Shown here: one piece after another, positions 19,607-28,037 of the stretch
Layout of the letters: each line of letters begins with the position of its first letter
Numbering within the stretch: position 1 is the stretch's first letter
Origin: Massilia violaceinigra
GTDB taxonomy: Bacteria > Pseudomonadota > Gammaproteobacteria > Burkholderiales > Burkholderiaceae_D
Length of the DNA: 64,000 nucleotides
Direction: 5' to 3'
NCBI RefSeq assembly: GCF_002752675.1
Contig: NZ_CP024608.1
Span: 2,666,001-2,730,000, forward strand
Notes under the pieces: generated by a model
Databases searched by the model: none
What the model saw: only the letters and a program-made list of their open reading frames with translations
Told to the model about the DNA's origin: nothing
Made by a program: the position numbers and the translations under genes

Positions 19607-20776
19607 TTATTTGCTCAGGGTGCGCATGGCGCGTTCCAGGCCTTCGATCGTCAGCGGGAACATGCGGTTACTCATGATCTGGCGGATCACGGAGATCGAC
19701 TGGCGGTACTGCCACACGCCTTCCGGCTCCGGATTGAGCCAGGCGAATTTAGGGAACGCATTGCAAAAGCGCGCCAGCCAGGCGGCGCCGGCTTCTTCGT
19801 TGTTGTATTCGACCGAGCCGCCCGGATGCAGCACTTCATAAGGGCTCATGGTGGCGTCGCCGACGAAAATGAGCTTGGTGTCGGCCGGGTACTTGCGCAG
19901 GATGTCCCAGGTCGGAAAACGCTCGGCATTGCGGCGCCGGTTGTTCTTCCACAGGTAGTCGTAGACGCAGTTATGGAAGTAGAAAAACTCCATGTTCTTG
20001 AATTCGGTCTTCGCCGCCGAGAACAGTTCTTCGGTGCGTTCGATATGGTCGTCCATCGAGCCGCCGACATCGAGCAGCATCAGCACCTTGACCTTGTTGC
20101 GGCGCTCCGGCCGCATCTTGATATCGAGGTAGCCGGCGTTGTTGGCGGTGGCGTGAATGGTGGCGTCGAGCGCCAGTTCGTCTTCGGCGCCTTCGCGCGC
20201 GAACTTGCGCAGGCGCCGCAGCGCGACCTTGATGTTGCGCGTGCCTAGTTCGCGTTCTGCGTCGTAGTCGCGGTAGGCGCGCTGCTCCCACACCTTGACC
20301 GCGGTGCGCTTACCGCCCGTGCCGCCGATGCGCACGCCCTCCGGATTGGTGCCGCCGTTCCCGAACGGCGAGGTGCCGCCGGTGCCGATCCACTTGCTGC
20401 CGCCTTCGTGGCGCTCCTTCTGTTCCTTGAGCAGTTCGTTCAGGCGGTCCATCAGCTTGTCGTAGCCGAATTTTTCGAGCTGGCGTTTCTGCTCGTCCGA
20501 CAGTTCGCGCTCCATGCGCTTGACCAGCCAGTCGAGCGGAATGGAGGCATTCGTCTCGAAAGCGGCGTTGATGCCCTTGAAGTACTGGGCAAAGGCGCGG
20601 TCGAACTTGTCGTAGTGCGCTTCGTCCTTGACCAGCGTGAGGCGCGATACATAATAGAAGTCGTCCATCGACGCGCCGACGACGTTGCTCTCCATCGCTT
20701 CAAGGAGCGTGAGGAATTCCTTGATCGTGACCGGGATCTTGGCGTCCTTGAGCGAAAAGAAGAAGTCGATCAGCAC
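19607..20776 (-). CDS. VWA-domain protein, CoxE-like partner of MoxR
   Basis: 389 residues. The N-terminal helical half contains a Gly-rich linker (GTGGTSPFGNGGTNPEG, about residues 130–150). The C-terminal von Willebrand A domain follows: LLDVGGSMDDH is the MIDAS loop, with Gly replacing the first Ser of DxSxS, and FVGDATMSPYE supplies the later Thr/Asp positions. Proteins of this type act with a MoxR AAA+ ATPase as a chaperone pair that matures metal enzymes or membrane complexes. It is the last gene of the operon moxR–GNAT–VWA, starting 1 bp after the GNAT gene's stop. Confidence 0.88.
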   Translation of the reverse strand: MLIDFFFSLKDAKIPVTIKEFLTLLEAMESNVVGASMDDFYYVSRLTLVKDEAHYDKFDRAFAQYFKGINAAFETNASIPLDWLVKRMERELSDEQKRQLEKFGYDKLMDRLNELLKEQKERHEGGSKWIGTGGTSPFGNGGTNPEGVRIGGTGGKRTAVKVWEQRAYRDYDAERELGTRNIKVALRRLRKFAREGAEDELALDATIHATANNAGYLDIKMRPERRNKVKVLMLLDVGGSMDDHIERTEELFSAAKTEFKNMEFFYFHNCVYDYLWKNNRRRNAERFPTWDILRKYPADTKLIFVGDATMSPYEVLHPGGSVEYNNEEAGAAWLARFCNAFPKFAWLNPEPEGVWQYRQSISVIRQIMSNRMFPLTIEGLERAMRTLSK

Positions 20777-20777
20777 T

Positions 20778-21365
20778 TCAAGCCCCCGCCCGCTGCAGCT
20801 GGTAGTGCAACTGCGATTTGATTTCGGGCCATTCGCCGCGCAGGATGCTGTACATGACCGTGTCGCGCACGGTGCCGTCGCGCCGCAGGGCGCTGTGGCG
20901 GATCACGCCATCCTTCTTTGCGCCGAGGCGTTCGATGGCCGCCTGCGAGGCGTGATTGAAGTTATCGGTGCGCAGGCCCACCACCGCGCAGCCGAGCGTA
21001 TCGAAGGCGTGCGAGAGCAGCAGCAATTTGCAGCTGGTGTTGACGTGACTGCGCTGGCGGCTTTTGGCGTACCAGGTCCAGCCGATTTCCACGCGATCGA
21101 CCTTGGGCAGAATGTCGTGGTAGCTGGTGGTGCCCATCACAGCGCCGCTGGAGGCGTCGATCACGGCGAACGCCAGCCGGTCGGGCATTCCGAGCGCATG
21201 GCCGATGTACTGCTCCACGTCGTGCGGTTCCGGCACCGAGGTGACGCGGATGTTCCACAGTTCGCCGTCGCTGGCGGCCGCGCGCAGGCCGTCGGCGTGC
21301 GCGAGCGACAGCGGCTCGAGGCGCACACCGTTAAATTCGAGGGTGAGGGCGTCGACCTGGATCAT
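20778..21365 (-). CDS. GNAT-family N-acetyltransferase (RimJ/RimL type)
   Basis: 195 residues covering one GNAT fold: VRLEPLSLAHADGLRAAA at the start, MGTTSYHDI and VEIGWTWYAKSRQRSHVN, with QRSHVN in the acetyl-CoA loop position. This is the Acetyltransf_3 class, which acetylates protein N-termini or small amines. Its start overlaps the moxR stop (TGATG) and its stop lies 1 bp from the VWA gene, so the three are tightly coupled. The placement between a MoxR and its VWA partner hints that it modifies the same client, but no substrate can be named. Confidence 0.85.
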   Translation of the reverse strand: MIQVDALTLEFNGVRLEPLSLAHADGLRAAASDGELWNIRVTSVPEPHDVEQYIGHALGMPDRLAFAVIDASSGAVMGTTSYHDILPKVDRVEIGWTWYAKSRQRSHVNTSCKLLLLSHAFDTLGCAVVGLRTDNFNHASQAAIERLGAKKDGVIRHSALRRDGTVRDTVMYSILRGEWPEIKSQLHYQLQRAGA

Positions 21366-22231
21366 CAGCGGTTGGTCCGCGACATATACACCAGGCGCTC
21401 GAACAGGTGCACGTCCTGTTCGTTCTTGAGCAGGGCCCCGTGCAGCGGCGGCACGATGGCCTTGGCGTCCTGGCTGCGCAGCGCTTCGGCCGGGATGTCT
21501 TCGGCCAGCAGCAGCTTGAGCCAGTCGAGAAATTCGGAGGTCGAGGGCTTTTTCTTCAGACCCGGCACGTCGCGCACTTCGTAGAAGCTTTGCAGCGCCT
21601 GCGCCAGCAGGTCCTGTTTCAAGGTCGGGTAGTGCACCTTGACGATCTGCTCCATCGTGTCCTTGTCGGGGAATTTGATGTAATGGAAGAAGCAGCGCCG
21701 CAAGAACGCGTCCGGCAGCTCCTTTTCATTGTTCGAGGTGATGATGACCAGCGGGCGGTGCTTGGCCACGACCATTTCGCGCGTCTCGTAGACGTAGAAC
21801 TCCATGCGGTCAAGTTCGCGCAGCAGGTCGTTGGGGAACTCGATGTCGGCCTTGTCGATTTCGTCGATCAGCAGCACCACCGGCTCGGGCGCGGTAAAGG
21901 CTTGCCACAGCACGCCCTTGACGATGTAGTTGTGGATGTCGCGCACACGCTCGTCGCCGAGCTGGGAGTCGCGCAAGCGCGACACCGCGTCGTACTCGTA
22001 CAGGCCTTGCTGCGCCTTGGTGGTGGACTTGATATGCCACTGCATCAGCGGCATGTTCAGCGCGGCGGCGACTTCTTCGGCCAGCATGGTTTTGCCGGTA
22101 CCCGGCTCGCCCTTGATCAGCAGGGGACGCTGCAAGGTGAGGGCGGCGTTGACCGCCAGTTTCAGGTCGGCGGTGGCGACGTAACTGTCCGAACCCTGGA
22201 AGCGGTGCGCCTGCGAATGCGATGCGTGCAT
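21365..22231 (-). CDS. moxR: MoxR-family AAA+ ATPase
   Basis: 288 residues. Walker A GEPGTGKT, Walker B VVLLIDEIDKAD, sensor 1 ITSNNEKELPDAFLRRC and the Arg-finger region are all present. This size and the following VWA gene place it in the CoxD/MoxR group. MoxR ATPases remodel or load metal centres into client complexes. It leads a three-gene minus-strand operon. The client complex is not encoded nearby; the two cytochromes c start divergently 176 bp away, which is suggestive but no more. Confidence 0.92.
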   Translation of the reverse strand: MHASHSQAHRFQGSDSYVATADLKLAVNAALTLQRPLLIKGEPGTGKTMLAEEVAAALNMPLMQWHIKSTTKAQQGLYEYDAVSRLRDSQLGDERVRDIHNYIVKGVLWQAFTAPEPVVLLIDEIDKADIEFPNDLLRELDRMEFYVYETREMVVAKHRPLVIITSNNEKELPDAFLRRCFFHYIKFPDKDTMEQIVKVHYPTLKQDLLAQALQSFYEVRDVPGLKKKPSTSEFLDWLKLLLAEDIPAEALRSQDAKAIVPPLHGALLKNEQDVHLFERLVYMSRTNR

Positions 22232-22349
22232 GTGCGTGTGTGGTCAAAAGTGGAATTATTTCGAGTATAAGCCAGAACCGGAAGGGTGGCACTGCAACAC
22301 AGTGAAAGTGGACGGGGCACTTCACTTCGGTTAAAATCTCAGGTTGATA

Positions 22350-22373
22350 GTGCAAAACATAATAATTTTGCAC
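22350..22373. promoter_or_regulatory. Perfect inverted repeat upstream of the cytochrome genes
   Basis: GTGCAAAA-N8-TTTTGCAC is a perfect 8-bp inverted repeat with an AT-only-but-one spacer (CATAATAA). It lies 35 bp before the first cytochrome start, in the gap shared with moxR. TTAAAAT at 22331 could be a -10. The symmetry suggests a dimeric regulator's site or a 5'-UTR hairpin. Confidence 0.4.
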
Positions 22374-22407
22374 GTGCGATACCCGATTATCACTTACCCT
22401 CGCCACC

Positions 22408-22725
22408 ATGAAAAAATTCATCGCACTCCTCGTGCTCGCCTGCGTCGCGAACGTGTCCGCCGCAGCGGACATCGTTGGAAACGCCAAGGCTGCAAAAGTT
22501 GAACAATGTATCGGCTGCCACGGCATCCCCGGTTACAAAGCGACTTTCCCTGAAGTCTATTCGGTGCCGATGATTGGCGGCCAGTCGGCCAAGTACATCG
22601 AAAACGCGCTGATCGCTTACAAGAAGGGCGAGCGCAAGCACCCTTCGATGCGTGGTATCGCCGGCAGCATGTCCGACCAGGACATCGCCGACGCCGCTGC
22701 CTACTATTCGCAGCAGAAAAAATAA
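22408..22725 (+). CDS. Small periplasmic cytochrome c (c553-like), first of a pair
   Basis: 105 residues. A signal peptide (MKKFIALLVLACVANVSAAA) leads to a mature protein with the haem motif CIGCH and a distal Met in SMRGIAGSMSDQD, typical of class I cytochromes c. It shuttles electrons in the periplasm, probably toward a terminal oxidase. It is followed after 10 bp by a second, related cytochrome, so the two are co-transcribed and likely arose by duplication. Confidence 0.92.
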   Translation: MKKFIALLVLACVANVSAAADIVGNAKAAKVEQCIGCHGIPGYKATFPEVYSVPMIGGQSAKYIENALIAYKKGERKHPSMRGIAGSMSDQDIADAAAYYSQQKK

Positions 22726-22735
22726 GGACAGAGCC

Positions 22736-23077
22736 ATGAAAAAACTGATTATCGCCCTGTTCTGCGGCGCTGTTTCCCTGAGCGCCACCGCCGGCGGCAA
22801 CATCGCCAACGGCGAAGCACTGGTCAAGAAGCGCACCTGCGCAACCTGCCACGGCGCCGACTTCAACAAGCCGACCGATCCGAGCTACCCACGCCTGGCT
22901 GGCCAGCACGCCGACTACCTCAAGCATGCGCTGGTCGCCTACAAGCGCGGCGATGGCCCGAACGGCCGTAACAATCCGATCATGGGCGCTTTCGTCAAGG
23001 ACCTGTCCAACCAGGACATGGCCGACATCGCCGCTTATCTGCACAGCCTTCCTTCGGATCTGGTTCTGAAGCGCTAA
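22736..23077 (+). CDS. Small periplasmic cytochrome c (c553-like), second of the pair
   Basis: 113 residues from the ATG at 22736 (AAGGA 9 bp upstream). It has a signal peptide (MKKLIIALFCGAVSLSATA), the haem motif CATCH and a late Met in NNPIMGAFVKDLSNQD as distal ligand candidate. It shares the pattern GQxxxYxxxALxAYKxG with its neighbour (GQSAKYIENALIAYKKG and GQHADYLKHALVAYKRG), showing common origin. A strong terminator follows, closing this two-gene unit. Confidence 0.92.
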   Translation: MKKLIIALFCGAVSLSATAGGNIANGEALVKKRTCATCHGADFNKPTDPSYPRLAGQHADYLKHALVAYKRGDGPNGRNNPIMGAFVKDLSNQDMADIAAYLHSLPSDLVLKR

Positions 23078-23107
23078 ACCGCTCCAGGCAATACGGACGC
23101 TGTCATC

Positions 23108-23158
23108 AAGGCGCCTTCCATCTTCTCCTCGCCGGGAAGGTGGAAGGCGCCTTGTTTT
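23108..23158 (+). terminator. Intrinsic terminator of the cytochrome pair
   Basis: AAGGCGCCTTCCA (23108–23120) and TGGAAGGCGCCTT (23141–23153) form a perfect 13-bp stem with a 20-base loop, followed by GTTTTTG. Confidence 0.85.
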
Positions 23159-23191
23159 TGTCCCCTTGTTTTTTTCGTTCACGGAGCCGCT

Positions 23192-23552
23192 TTGCCGACA
23201 TTGTCGCCCCAGTACATCAAGGCCAAGCTACCCGGCGGCCTGACCGTGGCGCTGGCCATGGTGGCGGCGGCGATCGCGTTCGCGCTGGTGGCATGTGTCG
23301 CCGCTGACCGGTTTGTTCGCCGCCTTCATGGTGTCCCTGATCAACAGCGCCACCGGGTGCCTGTCGGGCATCGCTACCGTCGTGTTCCTGCTCTCGTTCA
23401 TCCTGTTGGCGTCGAAATGGATCGAGCGCATTGCGCTCGCCGCCCTGATCGGCGTCATGTTCGTGGTGTGCCAGAAGACCTTCGCCTCGGGCAGTTTTCG
23501 CCTGTTCGGCAAGGTGCCGCGCTACCGCATCGCCGACGACAAACTGGCCTGA
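23192..23552 (+). pseudogene. Decayed SulP-family anion permease remnant
   Basis: The first frame begins like a SulP permease (LPGGLTVALAMVAAAIAFALVA) and then shifts. The continuing text, VSPLTGLFAAFMVSLINS, is in the frame two bases over from about 23297. Joining them gives the usual AFALVAGVSPLTGL motif, so a 2-base loss (or 1-base gain) near 23292–23296 broke the gene. The remainder, FILLASKWIERIALAALIGVMFVV, corresponds to a late SulP helix, so most of the membrane domain and the STAS domain have also been deleted. Only about 120 of an expected 500 residues are left. It is non-functional. Confidence 0.7.
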
Positions 23553-23556
23553 GTCC

Positions 23557-24720
23557 ATGACGCAGAGCGTGCTCTCCATACTTCTGCTGCTGGCAATGGG
23601 GCAGGGCGTGTTCCTGGCGATTGCCCTGCTGGCGGCGCGCCAGGCCGACCTGCGCGGGGCCAACCGGCTGCTGGCGGCCCTGCTGCTGGGGAGCGTGGCC
23701 GTCATCGGCCATGCCTGGCTGGGCATCAACCGCCTGTATACAAGCTATCCGCACAGCGCCCTGGCGATTGCCACCATCGGTTTGCTGAGCGGGCCGCTGC
23801 TGTATTTATATCTGCGCAGCGCCCTGACCGGGCAGCGCCTGCGCGCGCGCGACTGGCTCCATGGGGCACCATTTTTGCTGGCGACGGCCGCCATGCTGCC
23901 GTTTTACCTGCAAAGCGCAGCGGCCAAGCTGGCCTGGATGCAGAGCCGCCCGGTGCTGCCGTGGTATGTCGGCGTGTCCGTGCTCGTGAAAACGCTGCTG
24001 TTCATCTGGTATGTCGTGGCCAGCTACCGCCTGATGCGCGGCGCGGCAAGCGGCCCGCTGGCGGCCGGCCTGGCGCGCCTGGCCAAAATATGGGTGCTTG
24101 GCGCGGCCGGCAGCGTGGCTGCCTTCGGCATCGAATTTCTCGACATGGAGCTGCCGTTGTCGTCGGATGCGCTGGGCGCCATCGCGCTGGCCTGTTTTGT
24201 GTATGCGACCGCGTTCCTGGCGATCCGCCTGCCGCTCGGCTACCGCGCGCATCTGCCCGCGCCCGCGCCCGTGCCTTTGCCGGAACCCGCGCCGCGCTAT
24301 GCCAACAAGCGCCTGTCGGAGCCGGACCGCGCCAGCTTTCTCGATGCACTGAAACGGTGCATGGAAGTCGACCAGGTTTACCGCAACGGCGAACTGACGC
24401 TGGACGAGCTGGCCGCACTGCTGGCCATGACGCCGCACGAACTGTCGCAGCTGATTAACGATGCCTGCGGCGTCAACCTGCAGGAATACCTGAACCGCTA
24501 CCGGGTCGACGCGCTCAAACTGGCGCTGCATGCGCCCGACCAGGCCAGCGTCAGCATCCTCGACCTGGCGCTCGCATGTGGCTTTAACAGCAAGACCACC
24601 CTGAACCGCGCGTTCAAGAAGCAGACCGGCCTGACCCCGTCCGAATTTCGCCGCGGCGCGGCCGGCGCCGGCCTGGAAACAGGTGCCGAATCATCATCTG
24701 GGACGACTCTCCCGGGCTAA
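23557..24720 (+). CDS. AraC-type regulator with an N-terminal membrane domain
   Basis: 387 residues. About seven hydrophobic segments fill residues 1–230 (for example ILLLLAMGQGVFLAIALLAA), a Pro-rich linker (LPAPAPVPLPEPAP) follows, and the C-terminal 110 residues are an AraC double helix–turn–helix (LTLDELAALLAMTPHELSQLIN and SILDLALACGFNSKTTLNRAFKKQTGLTPSEFR, shown in parts). Such proteins are thought to sense a signal in the membrane and activate transcription directly. It starts 4 bp after the SulP remnant and 50 bp before an amidohydrolase gene, its most likely target. The ligand is unknown. Confidence 0.87.
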   Translation: MTQSVLSILLLLAMGQGVFLAIALLAARQADLRGANRLLAALLLGSVAVIGHAWLGINRLYTSYPHSALAIATIGLLSGPLLYLYLRSALTGQRLRARDWLHGAPFLLATAAMLPFYLQSAAAKLAWMQSRPVLPWYVGVSVLVKTLLFIWYVVASYRLMRGAASGPLAAGLARLAKIWVLGAAGSVAAFGIEFLDMELPLSSDALGAIALACFVYATAFLAIRLPLGYRAHLPAPAPVPLPEPAPRYANKRLSEPDRASFLDALKRCMEVDQVYRNGELTLDELAALLAMTPHELSQLINDACGVNLQEYLNRYRVDALKLALHAPDQASVSILDLALACGFNSKTTLNRAFKKQTGLTPSEFRRGAAGAGLETGAESSSGTTLPG

Positions 24721-24770
24721 ATCGTGAAAATGGGTCCATTCGCCCCTTCACTCACCGCCATGGAGTTTTC

Positions 24771-26246
24771 ATGAAACGTACCCTGTTGTCGGCCTGCCTG
24801 GCCACCCTGATGTTGTGCAACGCGGCCCTCGGCGCCGACCGGATCTGGATTTCCAGCGTCACACTGGTCTCGCCCGAAAAGCTCGACCGCATCGAAACCG
24901 GCGGTGTGCTGATCGACGGCGGGCGCATCGCCCGGGTCGAACGCGGGCCATCCAGGGCCGCGCCAAGCGGCGCCAAAGTCGTCGACGGCAAGGGTTACTA
25001 CCTCACGCCGGGCCTGATCGACTCCCATGTGCACCTGCACGTCGTGCCGGGCATGAGCATGGAGCAGGGCGCGTCCGGCGACAGCCTGGCGCAAAACTAC
25101 TTCCGCCAGATGCCGCGTTCCTTCCTGTATCACGGCTTTACCACCGTGATCGACCTGGCGGTGTCGGATTACGGCGTGATCGACCGCTTCCGCAAGGAGC
25201 CGCTGCATCCGGACGTATACCACTGCGGCGAAGCGCTGGTGCTGGCCAACGGCTACCCGATGTCGTTCTTTACGCCCGAAACGCGCTTCCAAAGCTTCGG
25301 TAACTATCTGTTCGATCCGGCCATGCCGACCGCGGTGCCGGCCCAATTCGCGCCATCGGCCCACACCGTGGCGGCGGGCGTGGCGCGCGTGGACAAGGCC
25401 GGCGGCATCTGTGTGAAGACCCATTTCGAGCGCGGTTTCGGCAAGGATCGCAACCTGCCGGTGATGAGCGGCGCCAAATTTGCCGAAGTGCGCGCCGCCG
25501 TCACGCAGGCGGGCAAGGTGCTGGTCACGCATGCCAATTCGTTCGAGGCGCAGTCGTTCGCGGTGGCCGGCCGTGCCGACGTACTGGCGCACGGCATGTG
25601 GCACTGGGGGGCGCTGAACGGCCAGGCCGGCCTGCCGAACGACATCAAGGCGCTGCTCGACAGGATCGCCGACCAGCGCACCGGTTTTCAGCCGACCATG
25701 CAGGTGCTGTACGGACTGCGCGCCTATGTGGAGCCGGGCTACCTGAACGATCCGGCCCTGCGCAAGGTGGTGCCGGCGTCGCTGCTGGCCTGGTTTTCCA
25801 CGCCCCAAGGGCAGTGGTTCAAGCCTGAAGTGACTGATGGGGAGGATGACGCGGCCGTCATGCAGGGCATGGAAGGGCCGTTGCGGCGCCAGCGCGCCGT
25901 GGTGGCTTACCTGGCCAGCCGCGACGCCAATTTCGTGTTCGGCTCGGACACGCCATCGTCGCCGACGTATGGCAACCTGCCCGGCCTGAACGGCTATCGG
26001 GAGATGCAACAGCTGCACGCGGCCGGCATGTCGCTGGCGCAGATCTTCAAGGCGGCCACGATCAACAATGCGCGCACTTTCAGGCTCGATGCCGAACTTG
26101 GGTCGATCGAAGTGGGCAAGGCGGCCAACCTGCTGTTGATGAAAACCTCGCCGCTGGAGGACGTGAGTGCGTATGACAGCGTGGTGACGGTGTGGGTGCG
26201 TGGACAGCAGACGGCGAGGGAGGCGCTGGCGGCCGACTATAAGTAA
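24771..26246 (+). CDS. Exported amidohydrolase-superfamily enzyme
   Basis: 491 residues. A signal peptide (MKRTLLSACLATLMLCNAALGA) is followed by a metal-dependent hydrolase barrel: HVHLH after the LTPGLIDS strand, VKTHFERG with a Lys in a plausible bridging position, THANSF, HGMWHWG, and the catalytic Asp in FGSDTPSSPTYG. It is preceded by GGAG at a good distance. The family includes imidazolonepropionase- and prolidase-like hydrolases. Export to the periplasm suggests a scavenging or detoxifying hydrolase. It may be controlled by the AraC-type gene just upstream. The substrate cannot be read. Confidence 0.85.
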   Translation: MKRTLLSACLATLMLCNAALGADRIWISSVTLVSPEKLDRIETGGVLIDGGRIARVERGPSRAAPSGAKVVDGKGYYLTPGLIDSHVHLHVVPGMSMEQGASGDSLAQNYFRQMPRSFLYHGFTTVIDLAVSDYGVIDRFRKEPLHPDVYHCGEALVLANGYPMSFFTPETRFQSFGNYLFDPAMPTAVPAQFAPSAHTVAAGVARVDKAGGICVKTHFERGFGKDRNLPVMSGAKFAEVRAAVTQAGKVLVTHANSFEAQSFAVAGRADVLAHGMWHWGALNGQAGLPNDIKALLDRIADQRTGFQPTMQVLYGLRAYVEPGYLNDPALRKVVPASLLAWFSTPQGQWFKPEVTDGEDDAAVMQGMEGPLRRQRAVVAYLASRDANFVFGSDTPSSPTYGNLPGLNGYREMQQLHAAGMSLAQIFKAATINNARTFRLDAELGSIEVGKAANLLLMKTSPLEDVSAYDSVVTVWVRGQQTAREALAADYK

Positions 26247-26291
26247 CGTCGGGTAGACCTGGCACGTACCTAAAGATCGCCGCCCTAATAA

Positions 26292-26321
26292 CCGTCATTC
26301 CCGCGCAGGCGGGAATCCAAG
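26292..26321. repeat. REP-like arm, left of the IS element
   Basis: CCGTCATTCCCGCGCAGGCG… is the first arm of a REP-like pair; the second arm is at 27585–27610, on the far side of the IS. With the IS and one AGTA removed, arm–spacer–arm would be about 80 bp, like the pair at 45.9 kb. Confidence 0.85.
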
Positions 26322-26344
26322 GCGCCGTCGAGTCGCCTACAGTA

Positions 26345-27580
26345 GGGCACCTCGAATAACCCGTGATTTCGCGGTTGCCTGCGAACGGGGCGTTTGAATG
26401 TGGCCCGCATTGCGCGAGCGACGTTGTTTCCCGACCTGTTTTTCAGGCTACGTTGCTCAAATTCGGCGGCCCGAACGGACCTCGGGCGTTAGAACGCCTC
26501 GATACCTGCCTCCTTCAAGTAGACGAGGCGCTGCAAGTTGTAGGCAGCGACCTTCCAGTTCAGGTGCAGCGTGGCGCGCGCCAGGCCAATGGAGCGCAAC
26601 GCCTTGCCGCCCATCTGGGCCATGCCCGCGAACACGTGTTCGACGCGTGCGCGTGTCTTGGCGATGCGATGGTTGCGGCGCTGCTGGGCATCGGAAATCG
26701 GCTTGTCCTTGCTACCTTTGCGCTGGATGTGCATGCGCCAGCCCTGCTTGTTCAACCGCGCTTCGCGCTCGCCGTCGACGTACCCCTTGTCGGCCAGGAT
26801 GTTGCGATTCGTGTTGGAGGGATCGAGCACCTCCTCGAAATGCGTGGTGTCATGTTCGCTGGCCGTGCTGACCTTGATCTTGCGCACCAGCTTGTAGCGT
26901 TTGTCGGCGTTGACCGAGACCTTATAGCCGAAGTAGGACTTGCCGTGTTTCTTCGTCCAGCGCGCTTGCGTATCCTTCTGACGCCGCTTGGCCGGCTTCC
27001 AGCCGGCCGGTATCGCGCCTTGCATGACCAGGGTTTTCTCTTCCTTGTTCAGCGACTGTTTCGGCGCCTGCACAATGCTCGCGTCGATCATCTGCCCGCC
27101 GCGCGCAATGTAGCCGTGCTGGGACAGTTGGCGATTGACCGCATCGAATACGCTCTCGCTGGCGCCGGCCTGGATCAAGCGCTCCTTGAAAGTCCAGATC
27201 GTCGTCCGATCCGGGACCTGACTACTCGCGCGCAAGCCGGCAAAGCGCTGGAAGCTCAAGCGATCGAGCAGCTGGAATTCCATCTGCTCATCGCTCAAGT
27301 TGAACAGCTGTTGGATCAACAGTACGCGCACCATCAATTCGGTGGGGAAAGGCGGACGGCCGCCGCGCTCGCGGCTAGGGCGTGGTGCCGCAAGGTCGAC
27401 CTCGGCAGCCAGGGCGGCGAAGTCGACATGCCGCTCCATCACCACCAGTGCATCGCCGAGCTTGTTCAGCTTGGCTTCGCGCTCTTGGTCAGCAAACAGA
27501 CTGGTCTTGATCATGAAAAATTACGTCAGAGTCGAGGCACCGATATCATGCCAGATTCACGAGGGTTTTTCGAGGTGCCC
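26345..27580 (-). mobile_element. Intact IS5-family insertion sequence
   Basis: 1236 bp. Terminal inverted repeats start GGGCACCTCGAA at both ends (left 26345, right 27580 read in reverse) and continue as ATAACCCGTGA and AAAACCCTCGTGA, about 18–20 bp with one indel. The direct repeat AGTA flanks it (26341–26344 and 27581–27584), consistent with a 4-bp target duplication of IS5-type elements. It carries one uninterrupted transposase gene. It landed in the spacer of a REP-like pair, in the gap between the amidohydrolase and DUF1841 genes, so it breaks no gene. Confidence 0.93.
26489..27514 (-). CDS. IS5-family DDE transposase
   Basis: 341 residues. The N-terminal DUF772-type region (GRPPFPTELMVRVLLIQQLF, FAGLRASSQVPDRTTIWTFKERL) is followed by the DDE catalytic core: Asp in QMIDASIV, Asp in ILADKGYVDGE and Glu in TRARVEHVFAGM. 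It is full length with no stop or shift, so the element may be active. It cuts and pastes (or copies) the IS using the terminal repeats described for the element. Confidence 0.95.
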   Translation of the reverse strand: MIKTSLFADQEREAKLNKLGDALVVMERHVDFAALAAEVDLAAPRPSRERGGRPPFPTELMVRVLLIQQLFNLSDEQMEFQLLDRLSFQRFAGLRASSQVPDRTTIWTFKERLIQAGASESVFDAVNRQLSQHGYIARGGQMIDASIVQAPKQSLNKEEKTLVMQGAIPAGWKPAKRRQKDTQARWTKKHGKSYFGYKVSVNADKRYKLVRKIKVSTASEHDTTHFEEVLDPSNTNRNILADKGYVDGEREARLNKQGWRMHIQRKGSKDKPISDAQQRRNHRIAKTRARVEHVFAGMAQMGGKALRSIGLARATLHLNWKVAAYNLQRLVYLKEAGIEAF

Positions 27581-27584
27581 AGTA

Positions 27585-27610
27585 CTTGGATTCCCGCGCG
27601 GGAATGACGG
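27585..27610. repeat. REP-like arm, right of the IS element
   Basis: CTTGGATTCCCGCGCGGGAA…GACGG is the reverse-complement arm, but lacks the CTG normally found in the centre (CCCGCCTGCGCGGG becomes CCCGCGCGGG). It ends one base before the DUF1841 stop codon. Confidence 0.8.
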
Positions 27611-27611
27611 T

Positions 27612-28037
27612 TTAAGCGCAGCGCGCGCGGACGCACTCGACGTAGGCGACGCTGTCGGGCGGCACGCCGTTGCGCTGCGAGGTCCAGATCATTTGGCCCA
27701 GGCATTCCATGATTTCGTGATGGGCGTCGTGCGCGCCGAGGCGCTGGGCCAGCGCATTGCAGGCGGCGCGGATGCCGGGCGGCTGGTCGATCGACACCTG
27801 CTCGGCGATCGACAGGTGCATCGACAGGTGCAGGAACGGATTGGCCTGGCCGCCCTCGACAGAGTAGTCGCGCGCCAGGGCCGCCTCGGCGTCGGAGAGC
27901 ACATCGGCGTATTCGGGGTGCTGGACGATCCAGTCGGCGGCGATGGCGTCCATCGGGCTGAGAATCTCGCCGCTGCGCTGCTTGCGGTAGGCTTCACAGA
28001 AAAAACGGCGCACATCGTCTGAAGAAGGGGTGAACAT
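27612..28037 (-). CDS. DUF1841 family protein
   Basis: 141 residues from the ATG at 28037; the upstream 37 in-frame codons look non-coding. Features are MFTPSSDDVRRFFCEAYRK at the start, NPFLHLSMHLSIAEQ and AHHEIMECLGQMIW, the conserved His-rich helices of this beta/gammaproteobacterial family. The function is unknown; the family is soluble and has no enzyme motif I recognise. It stands alone, with a REP-like arm at its 3' end. Confidence 0.82.
   Translation of the reverse strand: MFTPSSDDVRRFFCEAYRKQRSGEILSPMDAIAADWIVQHPEYADVLSDAEAALARDYSVEGGQANPFLHLSMHLSIAEQVSIDQPPGIRAACNALAQRLGAHDAHHEIMECLGQMIWTSQRNGVPPDSVAYVECVRARCA

Noticed and set aside
17993..20248. A 751-codon plus-strand open frame spanning ybdK, the antiporter and the VWA gene
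   Set aside because: It crosses three well-supported minus-strand genes and reads as low-complexity.
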